Below, piece by piece: positions 1-11,726 of a DNA stretch of 53,624 nucleotides. Origin of the DNA: Funneliformis mosseae (taxonomy: Eukaryota > Glomeromycota > Glomeromycetes > Glomerales > Glomeraceae); the NCBI GenBank assembly GCA_910592005.1, contig CAJVPP010000063.1, positions 1-53,624 of the forward strand, read 5' to 3'. Numbering within the stretch: the stretch's first letter is position 1; each line of letters starts with the position of its first letter. The notes beneath the pieces were generated by a model. That model worked only from the letters and a program-made list of their open reading frames with translations. It was not told the origin of the DNA and searched no databases. A program made the position numbers and the translations under genes.

Positions 1-11
1 AGAAAAATATA

Positions 12-172
12 ACTAACATGTCTAATATATCAACTATGTCAACTATGTCAAATATGTTAACTATGTTACATATGTCATATATGTCTGACATGTCTAATAT
101 ATCTATTATATCTAATATATCGTTTATGTTGATCATGTCTGATATATTACATATATTAGATAAGTCATCTAT
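12..172. repeat. 9-bp minisatellite (ATG-TCN-NNT type)
   Basis: A run of imperfect 9-base units of the form ACTATGTCA, AATATGTTA, GACATGTCT and AATATATCT. Read in one frame it gives a continuing X-Met/Ile-Ser/Leu pattern, but nothing suggests a real gene. A related array in the opposite orientation lies near 38.8 kb. Decay of the unit (ATGTC to ATATC) increases towards the right end. Confidence 0.7.
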
Positions 173-667
173 AAATTGATCATTCTTTTGCGCTACATAA
201 GCTGCATCACATTTACCCGTTCATAATATTAAAAATTAGCCATACAATGTATACTTTGTATAGCTTATCATGATGGCTAATGATTTAACAGTTTAGACTG
301 GCTTGAGATGTAGCAAGAAGGAGTTTGATTCTGAGTATAATAATATATGAAACTAGTTAATCTAATAGTTAAGATACTCAGACGATCAATTACTAGAAAT
401 AACATTAAAAAATATATAATATGTTAGTACTAAAGATAATACTACAACTAGTTACAACTGGTGATAAATAAGATCATAGAGTTATAACTAATTGCAACAT
501 TAATAAAAATGAGTTACAATTAATTACAATTGATAATAAATAAGCATTACATAGTTTTAACTAGTTGTACTATCTTTTTTAGTTAATATATAATCCAACC
601 AATAATAATCAATCATACAAATTATACAAAGATGAACTTTATTATACTTTAAAAATACTTCTTACAT
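173..667. other. Gene-free AT-rich stretch
   Basis: No open frame, RNA gene or recognisable repeat was supported here. It separates the left-edge minisatellite from the first LINE remnant and may be 5' sequence of that element. Confidence 0.4.
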
Positions 668-1430
668 GACTCAACCTAATAAAAAAGAAAATGTATTTGT
701 ATCACTATTAATTTTAACTATACCAGAAGATACTAGAATAGATAAACTAAATTTTATTTCTTATCTTTTTTCTTAAAAATCTAATTTCGTTAACAAAATT
801 GAAAGTTCTATAATGAAAATACTAATATTCTCATAGAATTTAATAATAGAAACTATTACTTAATATATTGATGATGCTATAATAAGTTATCCAGATTTTT
901 CATTCAATATAATTAATAAATCTTCTATTAAAACTAATATTGTAATAATCTTACATATAAACTGAAATCTATTTCTAATGATATTACACATAATTATATT
1001 ATAAGAGCTTTTATTTATTTTAGCTTGATAATATCTATTATTAATCATTATAGAAATAAATATGACTTATTACATGATGTCATTGTCTCATTTGAAAAAA
1101 CTAGAAAATCTTATCAATTAAATTTAGTATAAACTTAAATACAAGTAGACAAGTAATTAAATGCGCTTATATAGATATACTAATAGAAGAATTAAAAGAT
1201 AAAACTAGATATATTGCTAGTTTAAAGAATTCAAAAATAAAATGATATTTGCAGATGACTTTTGTAAGCTAATATTGTTTAATATAAGATCTTATTATTT
1301 TTATAATAATATTACTTATGTAGTTATCTTCTCTAAAAAAGACATATAAATTACCTATTTACAAAAAATTATATATATTAAATACAAATTAGATAGAAGA
1401 CTAAAAGTCTTAAATAGCATTATATATAAA
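668..1430 (+). pseudogene. Decayed LINE ORF1-like fragment
   Basis: A broken reading frame starts at an ATG (MTQPNKKENVFVS...) and continues through several stops and frame changes. Coding-looking islands include EDTRIDKLNFISYL near the start and FADDFCKLILFNIRSYYF near 1250-1300. The composition (Asn, Ile, Lys and Ser rich) fits an AT-rich fungal retroelement. It sits upstream of an endonuclease-like remnant in the same orientation, the usual order of a non-LTR retrotransposon. The family assignment rests mainly on that order and on general resemblance to glomeromycete LINE ORF1 proteins, so it is tentative. Confidence 0.4.
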
Positions 1431-2128
1431 AAAAAATAAATATTCAGTTATCTAATAATAACACAACTAATTATTTATCTAATAATTACTAAAAAAACAA
1501 AAGTTTTTAATTAATTGTATAAATATAGACTTAATAAAATAATACATTAAACTAAAGATGATCATCACAATTAGAAGATTAGTACAGTTAAATTACAACT
1601 TATAGTACAATTAAATTTCCTTATGATACAATTAAGTTGTAATTCAATTATAATTTGAAAATAATTATAGGAATCATCTTTATACTAAATAATATAATTA
1701 TGCATTTATCTCTTTCTTCATCTTCTCCTCTATTAATAAAGAAAAAGATGTTTTTTAGTAACTTTTATACCAATAAGTATTACAATTACTAATATTAATT
1801 CCAATCCTTTTGATTTAATTCTAACTAAACTATAAGAACTAGATTTAATTAAATTATACTTAGCTAAATTAGACTCACAGTTTTTTACTTTTATTAATAA
1901 TAATAGGCCTATAGCTTGTTAATTATGATATATTTTATATTAGGTAAATCACAAATAAAAAGTATTCCTACTAACAACTAGAATATTTTATTACTTAATA
2001 TAAATGTTTTTTCCTTTCTAAATAATCAAATTTCACACTTTTACAAAGATGAATAATATATTATTAATAAAAAAAATGCAGATATCTCTCACTTAAATGA
2101 TAATATAAATAAAAATATAATTAAAAAA
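1431..2128. other. AT-rich degenerate sequence between LINE fragments
   Basis: Contains only short broken frames. It probably represents the eroded end of LINE ORF1 and the beginning of ORF2, but no domain can be recognised. Confidence 0.35.
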
Positions 2129-3800
2129 ATTACCATTATATTTGTTATTCATAATATTTATAGAGTTAATAAAATTACAAATCTAATAAAATCTTCTCAA
2201 ATATTAGAATATTTCATAAATAGAAATATAGACTTTGTTAGTCTTAATAAAATACATCATAGATTATTAATACTTTATAAATACAAATATGATTAATATT
2301 TTATAATATTTTAAATTAACTTGAGCCCCTATAACTTTATACTAGTATTACTCTTCTTATCTTAAAAAATGAAATAAATACATTGTATATTCTTTCACTT
2401 TAGAACTAAAATTATTTTATATAGACTTATATTTAAAAAGATATTATTACAGAATTGATTATTAAATAATAATTTATTAAATATTAATTAATAGAAAAGT
2501 AATTTATTATATAATAAAATAATAATTATATAAAATAATACATTATTTAAGACAAAGTAAAATTATATAATATAGTATAATAGAAGAGAAATGTTTGTTA
2601 GATGAATATAGTTAGAATAGATAAATGATATAATTAGCTAAATACTTATAATTAACTATATTTAGGATATAAGAAGATAGAATATAAAAGAAACTAGAAA
2701 ATAAAGATAAGAAACAAAAATAAAAAATAGAAATATAGAAATATAACTAAAAATTAACAGAAAAAATAAAATAATTAGCTTATTATTATGTGATATTTTT
2801 ATATAAATAAAGAAGAAAATCTAAAGTAAAAATAAGAATGACATTAATCAACAGAAAATTAATAGTTAACAGTTTTATAGTAATACAATTAAGAATCTTT
2901 ATATTAATTCATTTCTTTAATAAAAATACCTTTATATTAAATAATTATTATTTGTGTATCTTAAGAAAATCAATAATTTAGAAACAGATTTAATAAATTG
3001 AAAAGAATAATATAGTTTATCTTAATTTCAAATAAACTTATTAACTTGTATCTTATTAATTGATATTTTTGAAATCAATATGTTATATTTTATATTAAAT
3101 AAATCAAGCAGTAGTAATATATAAATCTTAGAATAATCAGCTGCTATATCTACAATAATTTAAAAAATTCTAAAAGTAGACACAAATAAAAAAATAAATT
3201 TTAAATATGTTAGATGAATATAATAAACAGTAATATCATATAATCCTAATAGGATATTTTAATGTAAATATAGATAAATATATGAAATATTGAAGCTTAA
3301 TAAAAAATTATATTAATATTTTAATCTGTAAAAGATCTATTCTATAGAAACTTTATAGATCCATAATTAATCAGTAATGATAATATTATACTTATCTTTT
3401 TTCAATTATAAAGTTTTACAAAAATCTCAATACTAAAGAAACTTGATAGTATTTTTATTTTTACTGATTTTGTAACTAGTATTATGATGTATAAAACCCT
3501 TTTATACAAGTTTAATCACAAAATTGTTATAGCATATTTTACCATCCAGTTATAAAATAAGATGCATATGCAAAATAAAATAATATAAAAAGGAGAAAAT
3601 TCAATTTTATTATTATAATTCAACAAAAATAAAACTTATTTATAGAAATCATAGACATACAGTTTTAATAATACAGTATGAATAAATTTTATTCATTATC
3701 TTTTTCTCCTTTTAATATGAATTATATATGAAAAAAGCTTAGAAATAATTAATATTAAATTGTTTATCTGATTAATAGTAATTTAAATAATTAGGAAATA
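2129..3800 (+). pseudogene. Decayed LINE ORF2, endonuclease domain
   Basis: Two separated islands resemble an apurinic-type LINE endonuclease. The first, at about 2129-2296, reads IFVIHNIYRVNK then NIDFVSLNKIHH; this fits the N-terminal Asn and the 'D(F)(V/I)xxxET H' strand, with the catalytic Glu apparently lost. The second, at about 3442-3555, reads FTDFVTSIMMYKTLLY then NHKIVIAYF, which fits the C-terminal S/N-D/H-H-x-x-V strand. Between them the frame is broken many times. No reverse transcriptase domain is visible downstream, so the copy is also truncated. It cannot make a working protein. Confidence 0.55.
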
Positions 3801-5330
3801 TAGCAAATCAGCCATAAATTATATCAAAATTGACTTAGATTTAGCTATTTAATTTTTAGCTGATTTAAACTATTTTAATTAGTATTTAATGTATCTAAAA
3901 TTTAGTAAAATTATGATTAAATTTGAATTCTAATTAGAATCTATAATAAATAAATAAAATATTTTTTTTAAAATATGGTAGTTCTACAAAATTTTTATTT
4001 AAATAAAAATAATTCTATATAAAATAAAATACAGTATATATAGAAAAATTATGAAAATCTCAATGATTAATCTAAGACTTATCTATAGAAGATTGACCTT
4101 GCAATTTTCTAAAATCAAACTTAATCTAAGTTAAAATATTTCTTTTTAAAAAATAAAATAAGAAAAGAAATAAAAAAGTGTTTAGTATTTATTATATTAA
4201 ATATGTAATTAATAAAATTTTATTTGATTTTTAATACTAATTAGATTTATATAAAGAAAATTTGTATTATAATTAGAAGAAAAAATATATTTAATAGATA
4301 TAAAATTTTTATTTTTTAATATTATATTAATATCATCAGCTTTTTGATAATTATTTAAAGGTGATATTGATTTGTTCAGATTTTTTAAATGGTTTTAAAT
4401 ACAAATTACATGAAAAAATACAGAAAACATATATCAGAATTGAGCTGAACAGTTTGCCTTATATAAAATTAAAAGATATTCAAGAAATAATTCCTTTTAA
4501 TATTATAAAAAAATAATATAAAGTTATATTTTGAAAGAAGCTAATAATTTAACTTATTAATTTCAAAATTGTATATATTAGTAATGAGTTTAAAATGATC
4601 TTTTGCTTATTAAATACTGTAATTGTTATTATTTAATAATAAACTATAAGATACAACTAATATAATAGAAATCTTCATAATCAATATTACATCTTAGATA
4701 TAAAAATATTGAAGAGTAAAGTAATAGATGTCATTTTAAAATACTTATATTATTAGTAATAATTTTTAAAAGTCTTTAGTATTTTTTTTTTTTTAAAAAG
4801 AAGATAACATAAATAATATTATTGAAAGTATTATTATTATTAAGAAAAAATAATGTAGTCAATTAATTAGTAAATAAAAAATGATAATTATTAAATCGTA
4901 ATATAAAAAAACTTTGCTATAATATTATTTTGCATATTTTTATGAAATCTAAAGTAAACTTTATTTTTAATAAAAGTTTTTTAATATTTTTTAAATTATT
5001 ACATATTTAAAAAAGAATAAAATTCTATATAAAAAACTGTAATTGTAACTTTTGATTATTATATAAATTACTGATTATGTAATTTTAATTAAAATATTTA
5101 AAAAAATTAATTTTAATAAAACAAAATAATAACTTTTAAATACTTTTATTTGATACTTTTTTTATAAAATAAGATATTTTGTTATCATTAACCTTTAACA
5201 AATTTATTAAGATTTACTTTTAATAATATTAATTATAATAGAATATTATAAAATTTATTATGAAGAATAACTTTAATTATTATAATATTTATGATTTTAA
5301 GAAATTTTATAATTTATTAATAATAAAAAA
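3801..5330. other. AT-rich gene-free region
   Basis: Very low GC with long A and T runs. No frame of useful length, RNA gene or clear repeat boundary was found. Confidence 0.5.
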
Positions 5331-5590
5331 ATTCAATCAGTTTGTAAATATATGAATTTTTAAGAAATTTTTAAAAAATTATTATAATAAAATTTTTAAA
5401 ACCTTAAGTTTAAAATTGAATTATTTATAAAACTTCTTAATAAACTTAAAATTTTTTTTAATAAAATTGATAAAATATATTAAACTACATTTTTTATATA
5501 ATTATTATATTATTAAAATTAATATTTAAATTTTATTAAGAATTTAATATTTTTTTAAAATTTGCAAACAAATGTGACTGCTAGATAATT
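5331..5590 (-). repeat. Dispersed ~250-bp AT-rich repeat, copy 1
   Basis: The right end reads TTTGCAAACAAATGTG and the left end ATTCAATCAGTTTGTAAAT. The reverse complements of both ends occur in the right order and at a similar spacing at 25.76-26.01 kb. The interior is nearly pure A/T with similar stretches. The two copies therefore look like inverted members of one non-coding element family, possibly a MITE. Confidence 0.5.
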
Positions 5591-6218
5591 TAAGAATACG
5601 GATCAGTATTGTTATATAATAATCGTATATATCTAAAATCTAAAATCTTTTATTTATAAATAATGGTATTTTACATATCATTTATTATATAATTATTTTA
5701 AGTCTATTTTACAGTTTAGAATAAAAAGTTACTAATTATAATGAATGTATTATTCCAGATTTATAATAATCTTATATATCAAAAATATCATAATTATTTT
5801 CCATCAAAAATATTTTTAAACTAATATATTAAAGTACAGAAATGAGAATTGAAAATCCTTACCTATAACAAAATAAATTTGATTATATAAAAGAAAATAC
5901 GAATCGTATGATGATTTACAAATTTACAAGATCATTTTTATCGAACCTTTTTTATAATACTACATATAATATTGTGAAATGGGAAAGGAAATTCTTGAAA
6001 TTTTAAATAACGTCATTTTTGATTCTAAATATTTATTGTAATTATTTATATTTTATCGTTTCCCAAGGAACAATGCTTATTGGTTCGTTCAACAAAAAGA
6101 TAAATCAATTATTTTTTGATTTAAAAATAAGTAACGTGTGAAAAAAAAACATAAATATTTGATTTATTTCACTAACAATAACATCACATGACGTATTATC
6201 ATATTCATTGAACGAAAA
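5591..6218. promoter_or_regulatory. Presumed promoter and 5' region of the 6.2-kb gene
   Basis: From about 5.95 kb the sequence becomes less monotonously AT-rich and holds non-repetitive segments such as CCCAAGGAACAATG and CATGACGTATTATC just upstream of the ATG at 6219. No exact promoter element can be assigned. Confidence 0.3.
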
Positions 6219-7420
6219 ATGCGTAGAACAAAAAATTTTCGAATATTTATTGAAGATAGTAGTAGTTCTCAAGAAGAAAATAAAGAAATCACAAGATCAG
6301 AAAAGATATTGAAAAGCGAAAGGAAAGAAGCAAGTGAATTTCAAGAGGAGAAAGAAGAAGGTAAAGAAATTAGGGAGTCTGAAGAGGAAAACCCTTTATC
6401 ACATAAAATTTATCATAGGTTAAAGAATTATAGCAGCCAAGGAATAAAAAGAAAAATGAATGATAATACAAGCGATGAAGGTAATTACAGGTCAGATGAT
6501 AATTTATTAAAAACAATACAAAATAATGGACAAATCGCATTGAGAAAATTTAATAGAATTCATGATAAAATAAATATACAAAGTGACGGATCCAAACATA
6601 AAGGAAAAGGGGTAAAAGACGATTCTACTTATGAAGAAGAATCTATTAATGGTGATGAAGAATATCAAGAAGATGGAAAAGAAGGAGGTACAACCATCAT
6701 AAGGAGTAAAAGGTTAAAAGATAAACCGAGTTCGGTGAACTATGCTAAAGAAAATTTTTGGATGATTAATGATAACCTTGAGGGAAGTGATGAAGGGTCG
6801 AAGATGAAAGTTGATAATCGAGATAGTGATGAAAATGGTGAAAGTGAACGTGACTATATAGTTTCTGTTATTGAAGGAATGAAGTGTAAAAAGAATGAGG
6901 ACGACGAAGATGAAGAAATGAATGGTAAACATCAAGTCAAGAATCGTTATGCGTGTTATCACCAATTATCTCAAATTGCTTTTTTTTATTAGACGAAGAA
7001 TCACATGTTCCTTTCACCGAAAGAAATGGAATGGATAATAATAATAGTAGTAACGTTAATCGTAAGTTAAAATTATCTCACGATCAATTATTTCATCCAT
7101 ATCGTTTGGATAATAGAATAAGAATGATTGAACAAACTCTGCAGAGAACAACTTGGAAAGAACATTTAAGTGAAACGCGTATAAATAGATTAGAAGCCAA
7201 AAATTATAAATTAAAACAAGAATATAAGCAATTAAGAAAGCAAATTAAAAGGCAAAGACGAAAAGAAAAAGATGATGATGATTCATCACGTGATAATCCA
7301 GGACAAATTCAAAACTCTGTTGGAGAAGATTCCAATGAAGGAATTGGGTTTGATTATGGAGTGTTTGTAGCTGGATTGGTTGGATTTGGATTAGGAGGTC
7401 TAGTCTCTTATTACTTATAA
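6219..7420 (+). CDS. Acidic, coiled-coil, tail-anchored membrane protein (unrecognised)
   Basis: Two exons are proposed, 6219-6924 and 6993-7420, joined by a 68-nt GT(AAAC)...TTTATTAG intron that restores one frame and gives 377 residues. The first 235 residues are highly charged and low in complexity, rich in Glu, Asp, Lys, Ser and Asn, and look disordered. Residues of roughly 280-330 form a strongly charged helix with heptad-like Leu/Ile spacing (RLEAKNYKLKQEYKQLRKQI), probably a coiled coil. The last 20 or so residues (FVAGLVGFGLGGLVSYYL) are hydrophobic and Gly rich and end the protein, so it should be a C-terminally anchored membrane protein facing the cytosol. I do not recognise the family and assign no function. 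The start is the first ATG of the open frame. Confidence 0.7.
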
Positions 7421-7671
7421 TCATTTTCCTAACGTTTAATATGATCTTAAATTAATTTTCTTCAAACAACCTTTTGTTGAGTTTCGAAATACACTTTTTA
7501 CATCAGTAAAATAAATAAATCCTTAAGTTTGTGATTGTTTTTATTATAATTAAAGCTAGGCTGATAAAAATTTATAAAAAACTTATTGTCCATTTATTTT
7601 GTTTTTATAAATTCAAAGAATTTATTTAAAACGGTTATAAATCCCATAAAATTTAAAATAAGAATATTTTT
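7421..7671. terminator. Shared 3' intergenic region of two convergent genes
   Basis: The acidic membrane-protein gene (+) and the GYF gene (-) converge with about 250 bp between stop codons. AATAAATAAAT near 7510 could serve as a poly(A) signal for the plus-strand gene; this is inferred. Confidence 0.35.
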
Positions 7672-8981
7672 TCAAGTAAAACTAGTAAAATCAATACCGG
7701 TGGAACTAGTAAATTCATCTTCAGTACCTGCCTTTCGCACTAAAACTCCTTGTGCAAAAAATCCTTGATCATTCCAAGCTTTCATATCTTCTCCCGAAAA
7801 TGGTCCATATATATCATTAGAATTAGCATCTGACGTGTCTGTCCATTTATATTCCCAATATAATTGTTGTGTTGTCGCTATACTACTTGAAAAATCATCA
7901 AAAGGTGTATTTAATGAATCATTTTCAGCTTCTTTCTCCTCCTCAAAATTTCCTGGTATCCAATCTTCTGGAACTGCTTTTTCTCTTTTCAAATTTCTTA
8001 GGATTTGTTCCCATGTATCATCATAAACATTAAAATGTCCTAATGCCATCATTTTATCAGATAGATCAGTAAGAATTTCTATTTGTTTCTTGCGCTCTTG
8101 TTCAGCGACTTCTTCAGGTGTGAGTTCTTCTTTATCAATTGCCATTTCCATTGTTTCATCTGTTTTGCCCTTCTTTTTTTCTTGTAATGCTTTTGTCCTC
8201 GTTTATTCTTTCCTTTATTATTTAGTCCTCCGCCTAATCTTTGTAAAGTATCTAATAATGTCTCACCCCGTTTCATGATTGCTAAAAGTTCCTTCCATAT
8301 TGAAACCCGATCTAGTGGACCTCTTGAAGCTTCTTCAGCTTCTTTAAGTTTTCTGTCTTGCTCTTGCTTTTCATGTGCTCGTTTAGCTTTTTCAATGTCT
8401 TTCTGTGAAAGACCTTGAAGCCAATTATCATGAAACGCGCTGGGGTCTTTTTTATTACGAACATAATTTCCCGCTTCATCAAATCTACCTTCTTCCATTT
8501 CAGCTTTCATATTAAAAGCTTCAATTATAGGTTCTCCAGATTCTTCATCGTATGCATCCCTAGATGTATATTCTTGACCTTCAATTTCATCCAATTCCAA
8601 ATACCTAACCTTTTTCTTCCCAATTACATCCTCTCCTCTTTGTTTAGATGAAATATCATCATCATCCGCAAACATATCATCCAAATCATCAGCTTTGTCT
8701 TTACCTTTTCGACGGTTAAAAAGAGCTGTACCATCGTCATCACTTGTATCTGTTTCATCACTTGCATATCCTTGAAGTTTAACTGCACCACGACGTAGTT
8801 TGGCTTTTTCTAAAGAGGTTTCATGATCAAATTCATATTCACCCTCTTCTTTTACATTTGACTCAGCTGCTGCAGAATCATCGGACGTTTGAAATCGAAC
8901 TCTTTTAGAACTTGAAGGTTCAAGTGGATCTTTATTGTTTTGATCAGTAGAATAACTTTCACGTTGAGATCTTTTAGACAT
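7672..8981 (-). CDS. LIN1/CD2BP2-type GYF-domain splicing protein, one frameshift
   Basis: Homologue of yeast Lin1 and human CD2BP2, which bind the U5 snRNP protein Prp6 and proline-rich ligands in the nucleus. Starting at the ATG at 8981 (MSKRSQ), the N-terminal ~260 residues are acidic and carry the family segment with FDEAGNYVRNK and AFHDNWLQGL. The middle has a LLDTLQRLGGG helix. The C-terminal ~60 residues are the GYF domain: WEYKWTD, then IYGPFSGEDMKAW, then GFFAQGVLVRK, ending GIDFTSFT as in CD2BP2. The N- and C-terminal halves are in different frames and overlap around 8150-8202. No GT donor exists there, so an intron cannot explain it. One extra A in the A4 run at 8191-8194 would join them into about 436 residues. 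It is either a sequencing or assembly slip or a recent lesion. The upstream frame to 9101 is probably 5' UTR. Confidence 0.85.
8191..8194 (-). other. Probable frameshift site in the GYF gene
   Basis: On the minus strand the run reads CAAAAGC. The family-like reading before it (NNKGKNKRGQ) and after it (KALQEKKKGKTDE) fit together only if one base is added here. Confidence 0.6.
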
Positions 8982-9183
8982 GTTACTTAATTCTAAATAA
9001 GTGTTGATACAAAATTTGTTGATACATTTTCTCATATGGTTACACACCATTTTATCATAATGAATAAAGTTACAAAGTCGGATGCATAATGTAAAAATCA
9101 CATGTATTTACAACTAAAAAATTGATCGACATGATAATATAAACCAGAATCTAGGTTTTAATTTTTGAAAATAATTTTTTTCA
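8982..9183. promoter_or_regulatory. Divergent promoter between GYF and amidase genes
   Basis: Only 202 bp separate the two start codons, so both 5' regions must lie here or overlap the neighbouring 5' UTR. The sequence holds TATAATAT-like and TTTTTGAAAATAATTTTTT stretches; no specific site can be assigned. Confidence 0.45.
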
Positions 9184-11726
9184 ATGGAGGAATCTTTAGA
9201 GCTATCAAATAGCAAAAAAAATAACGAAGAAAGTACAGTACATCATGATGTAAGGAAATATACTTATTTTTTTTTTTTAGATTCAATGGCAATTAATCAT
9301 TTATTTTTTTTTAGGTTACTCGTCGACTTAAAGCTCCGTATCTTAGCGGAATTCCTCTACGAATTATGATCTTTATGCTGGATTACGTGCCAGGAATGGC
9401 ATCATTTTTTTTCTGGAACGCTGGACTTAAGGCATTGCGAAAACTGAGTTTTGAGGACCATCCAACAATTTTTCCACTTCCTTTACCAAAAGAAGCATTT
9501 AGAATCGAGGAAACAACGGTTCGTTTATTCATAAAGGAAATTTTGATATTTTAAAAAAAATATTAAAATATAAGTTATTGAAAAAAGGTAATCGATGGCT
9601 TGGAAATTTTCGAGAAACAAAAAGACTCGCGTCCGAAAAATTATTCCTCAGGACTTTTAGGCACAAGTGATTTTCATGAAGCTTATCTTGCTAAAAGGGT
9701 TACTCCCCTACAAGTAAGTATCCCGGAATCTGATTTTTCTAGCAATAAACCCATATTATATAATCACTTATATGGAAGGATGAATTTTAAATATGTATAT
9801 AATTTCTTTTTTTTTTTTTTTACTTAGGTATGCGAAGCACTTCTATTGAAGATTGAAGAAACTCTTGATGTTACTAAATGTAATCCTCCTCTCAATGCTA
9901 TCTTTAAGTACCAACGCGATGATATCATCGCGCAAGCCACTGCATCAACGGAACGATATGCTAATGATTGCTCGTTGGGTCTGCTTGATGGTATTCCGAT
10001 AGCAGTTAAGGATGAGGTTGATGTCAAAGGTTATGAAACTAATGCTGGCACCAAATTTATAAATCATGGAAATCCAGCGAAGGACGACGCGACTATTATA
10101 GAGAGGCTAAAAGAGAAAGGTGCAATTATTGTCGGAAAAACGGCAATGCACGAAATTGGATTTGGGTAGGTTGTTAAATCAGTGCTTATGTTCTTAAAAA
10201 AAAATAATAAGTTTTATACTAAAATAACTCAGTATTACAAATAATAATCCATTTGTATGTACACCGCGAAATCCCTACAATGTAAATCATTATCCCGGAG
10301 GATCGAGTGGAGGTAGCGGTGCTGCTGTTGCCTCTGGATTATGTCCAATAGCTATAGGATGTGATGGTGGAGGTTCCATTAGGTAACTAAGTAAATCTCG
10401 CATTGATAAACGGGAGACTAATTTTTTGAAATGTATTTCATTAAGAGTTTTATCTTTATTTAGGATACCTTCATCATTCTGTGGTATTTATGGTCTCAAA
10501 ACCACATGTGGAAGGTTTTCTGCTTATGGCGAATGTGGGTATTTTTTTTTTTAAAAAAAAAAAATAAAATAAAATCAAATAAAAATATAATTAACGTATG
10601 AAATATATACCAAAAATATTAATACTATTAAATAGTCCCGCTTGCACATTCAGTTGCCGTATCGGGTCCTATGGCTGCAAATGTGGACGATTTGGCATTA
10701 TCGTATTATGTCATGGCTGGAAAAGATCCAAAGGTGCGGATTAATAAGATCAAAATTTCTTATTGTACGTTATTTTAACAAATTTTTTAAACTTTAAGGA
10801 CCCCCATTCTTTACATCAACCGTTGCCCACATTACATGGTCTTTACTTTACTAATACGTTAAGTGACTTAAAAATTGGCGTTTATTCAGCCTGGAATAAG
10901 CAAGTGGATAACCCGGCCATTACTCTTGCTTTAAATACTTATATCAATGAACTAAAACTTCGCGGGGCAAAAATTATAGAGATTAAGATTCCTGAGCTTG
11001 AGGAAGTACGACTAGCCCATTTGCTTACTATTGGTACTGAACTTACTAATACCGCAAAGAGATACCATCACAAGTTGCATTTATTTTCATGTCCTACTCG
11101 TACAAATTTTAATTTAATGAAGTTAGTCACAGCATCGGTAAGTATTATTTATAAACAGACTTATTGAAATATACTTTTGATTTAACGCTTATTTTTTCTT
11201 TTTGCTTTTTAGGATTATAGTGAGTAGAGAAAAAAAATTCGAATATAAATTTCACTTATAAAATTGAAAAAAAAAATTAAATATAATTTTTTATTTTATA
11301 GTTACATCCCAACAAATTCGTACCCGAATTATGCATACTCTTGCGGATCTCTTCAATAATCAAGTTAATTTAATTTTAACGCCTACGACTGCCATTACCG
11401 CTCCAAAAGTTCATTCACGCTCGTTGTCTTTTGGCGAAATAGATGCTACGATTACATCTGATACAATGAGATTCATTCAATTAGCGAATTTTTCTGGGGT
11501 TCCAGCTGTTTCGGTACCAGCTGGATATGATGATAATAATTTGCCAATTGGATTACAATTCATTGCTAAATGGTATGATGAAGCAACATTATTACGTATT
11601 GCTAAAACTTCTGAAGAAATATTAGGAAACGGAAGAAGAAAACCCTCCGACAAATTATGGTTTGGTAATTATGTTCGAAAAGTTTCCGAAAACTTTTTTG
11701 GAGAATCTCAAGTGTCCAAATTATAA
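9184..11726 (+). CDS. Fatty-acid-amide-hydrolase-like amidase (amidase-signature family)
   Basis: Ten exons are proposed: 9184-9249, 9315-9518, 9588-9713, 9828-10165, 10233-10382, 10464-10534, 10636-10733, 10799-11137, 11213-11219 and 11302-11726. They total 1824 nt and 607 residues, with every junction in phase. The protein carries the complete amidase-signature triad: Lys193 in [11 protein letters not shown], Ser269 in GGSSGGSG and the nucleophile Ser293 in [13 protein letters not shown]. The N-terminal LKAPYLSG segment, the hydrophobic stretch after it, the PELEE..LAH block and the DYI..Q..R segment resemble plant fatty acid amide hydrolases more than the GatA subunit, and the length is also that of plant FAAH. 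Likely substrates are N-acylethanolamines or other amides at membranes; this is inferred. Exon 9 is only 7 nt, and intron 2 uses an unusual GTTCGT donor. The start is the only ATG that splices in frame to the conserved N-terminus. Confidence 0.88.
11213..11219 (+). other. 7-nt microexon of the amidase gene
   Basis: GATTATA lies between a TTTTTAG acceptor and a GTGAGT donor. It supplies Asp, Tyr and the first base of Ile, restoring the conserved D-Y-I segment and the frame between exons 8 and 10. Skipping it would shift the frame and remove the last 140 residues. Confidence 0.75.

Noticed and set aside
3588..3712. AAAAAGGAGAAAA / TTTTTCTCCTTTT inverted repeat as a MITE
   Set aside because: It lies inside the LINE endonuclease remnant and both arms fall in its coding text; a chance purine/pyrimidine pairing is likely.
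6714..6965. 83-codon minus-strand ORF
   Set aside because: Antisense shadow of the Glu/Asp/Ser-rich first exon of the acidic membrane protein.
8982..9101. N-terminal 40-residue extension of the GYF protein
   Set aside because: The extension is Cys- and His-rich and unlike the family; the MSKRSQ start at 8981 fits better, and the upstream part would eat most of the divergent promoter.
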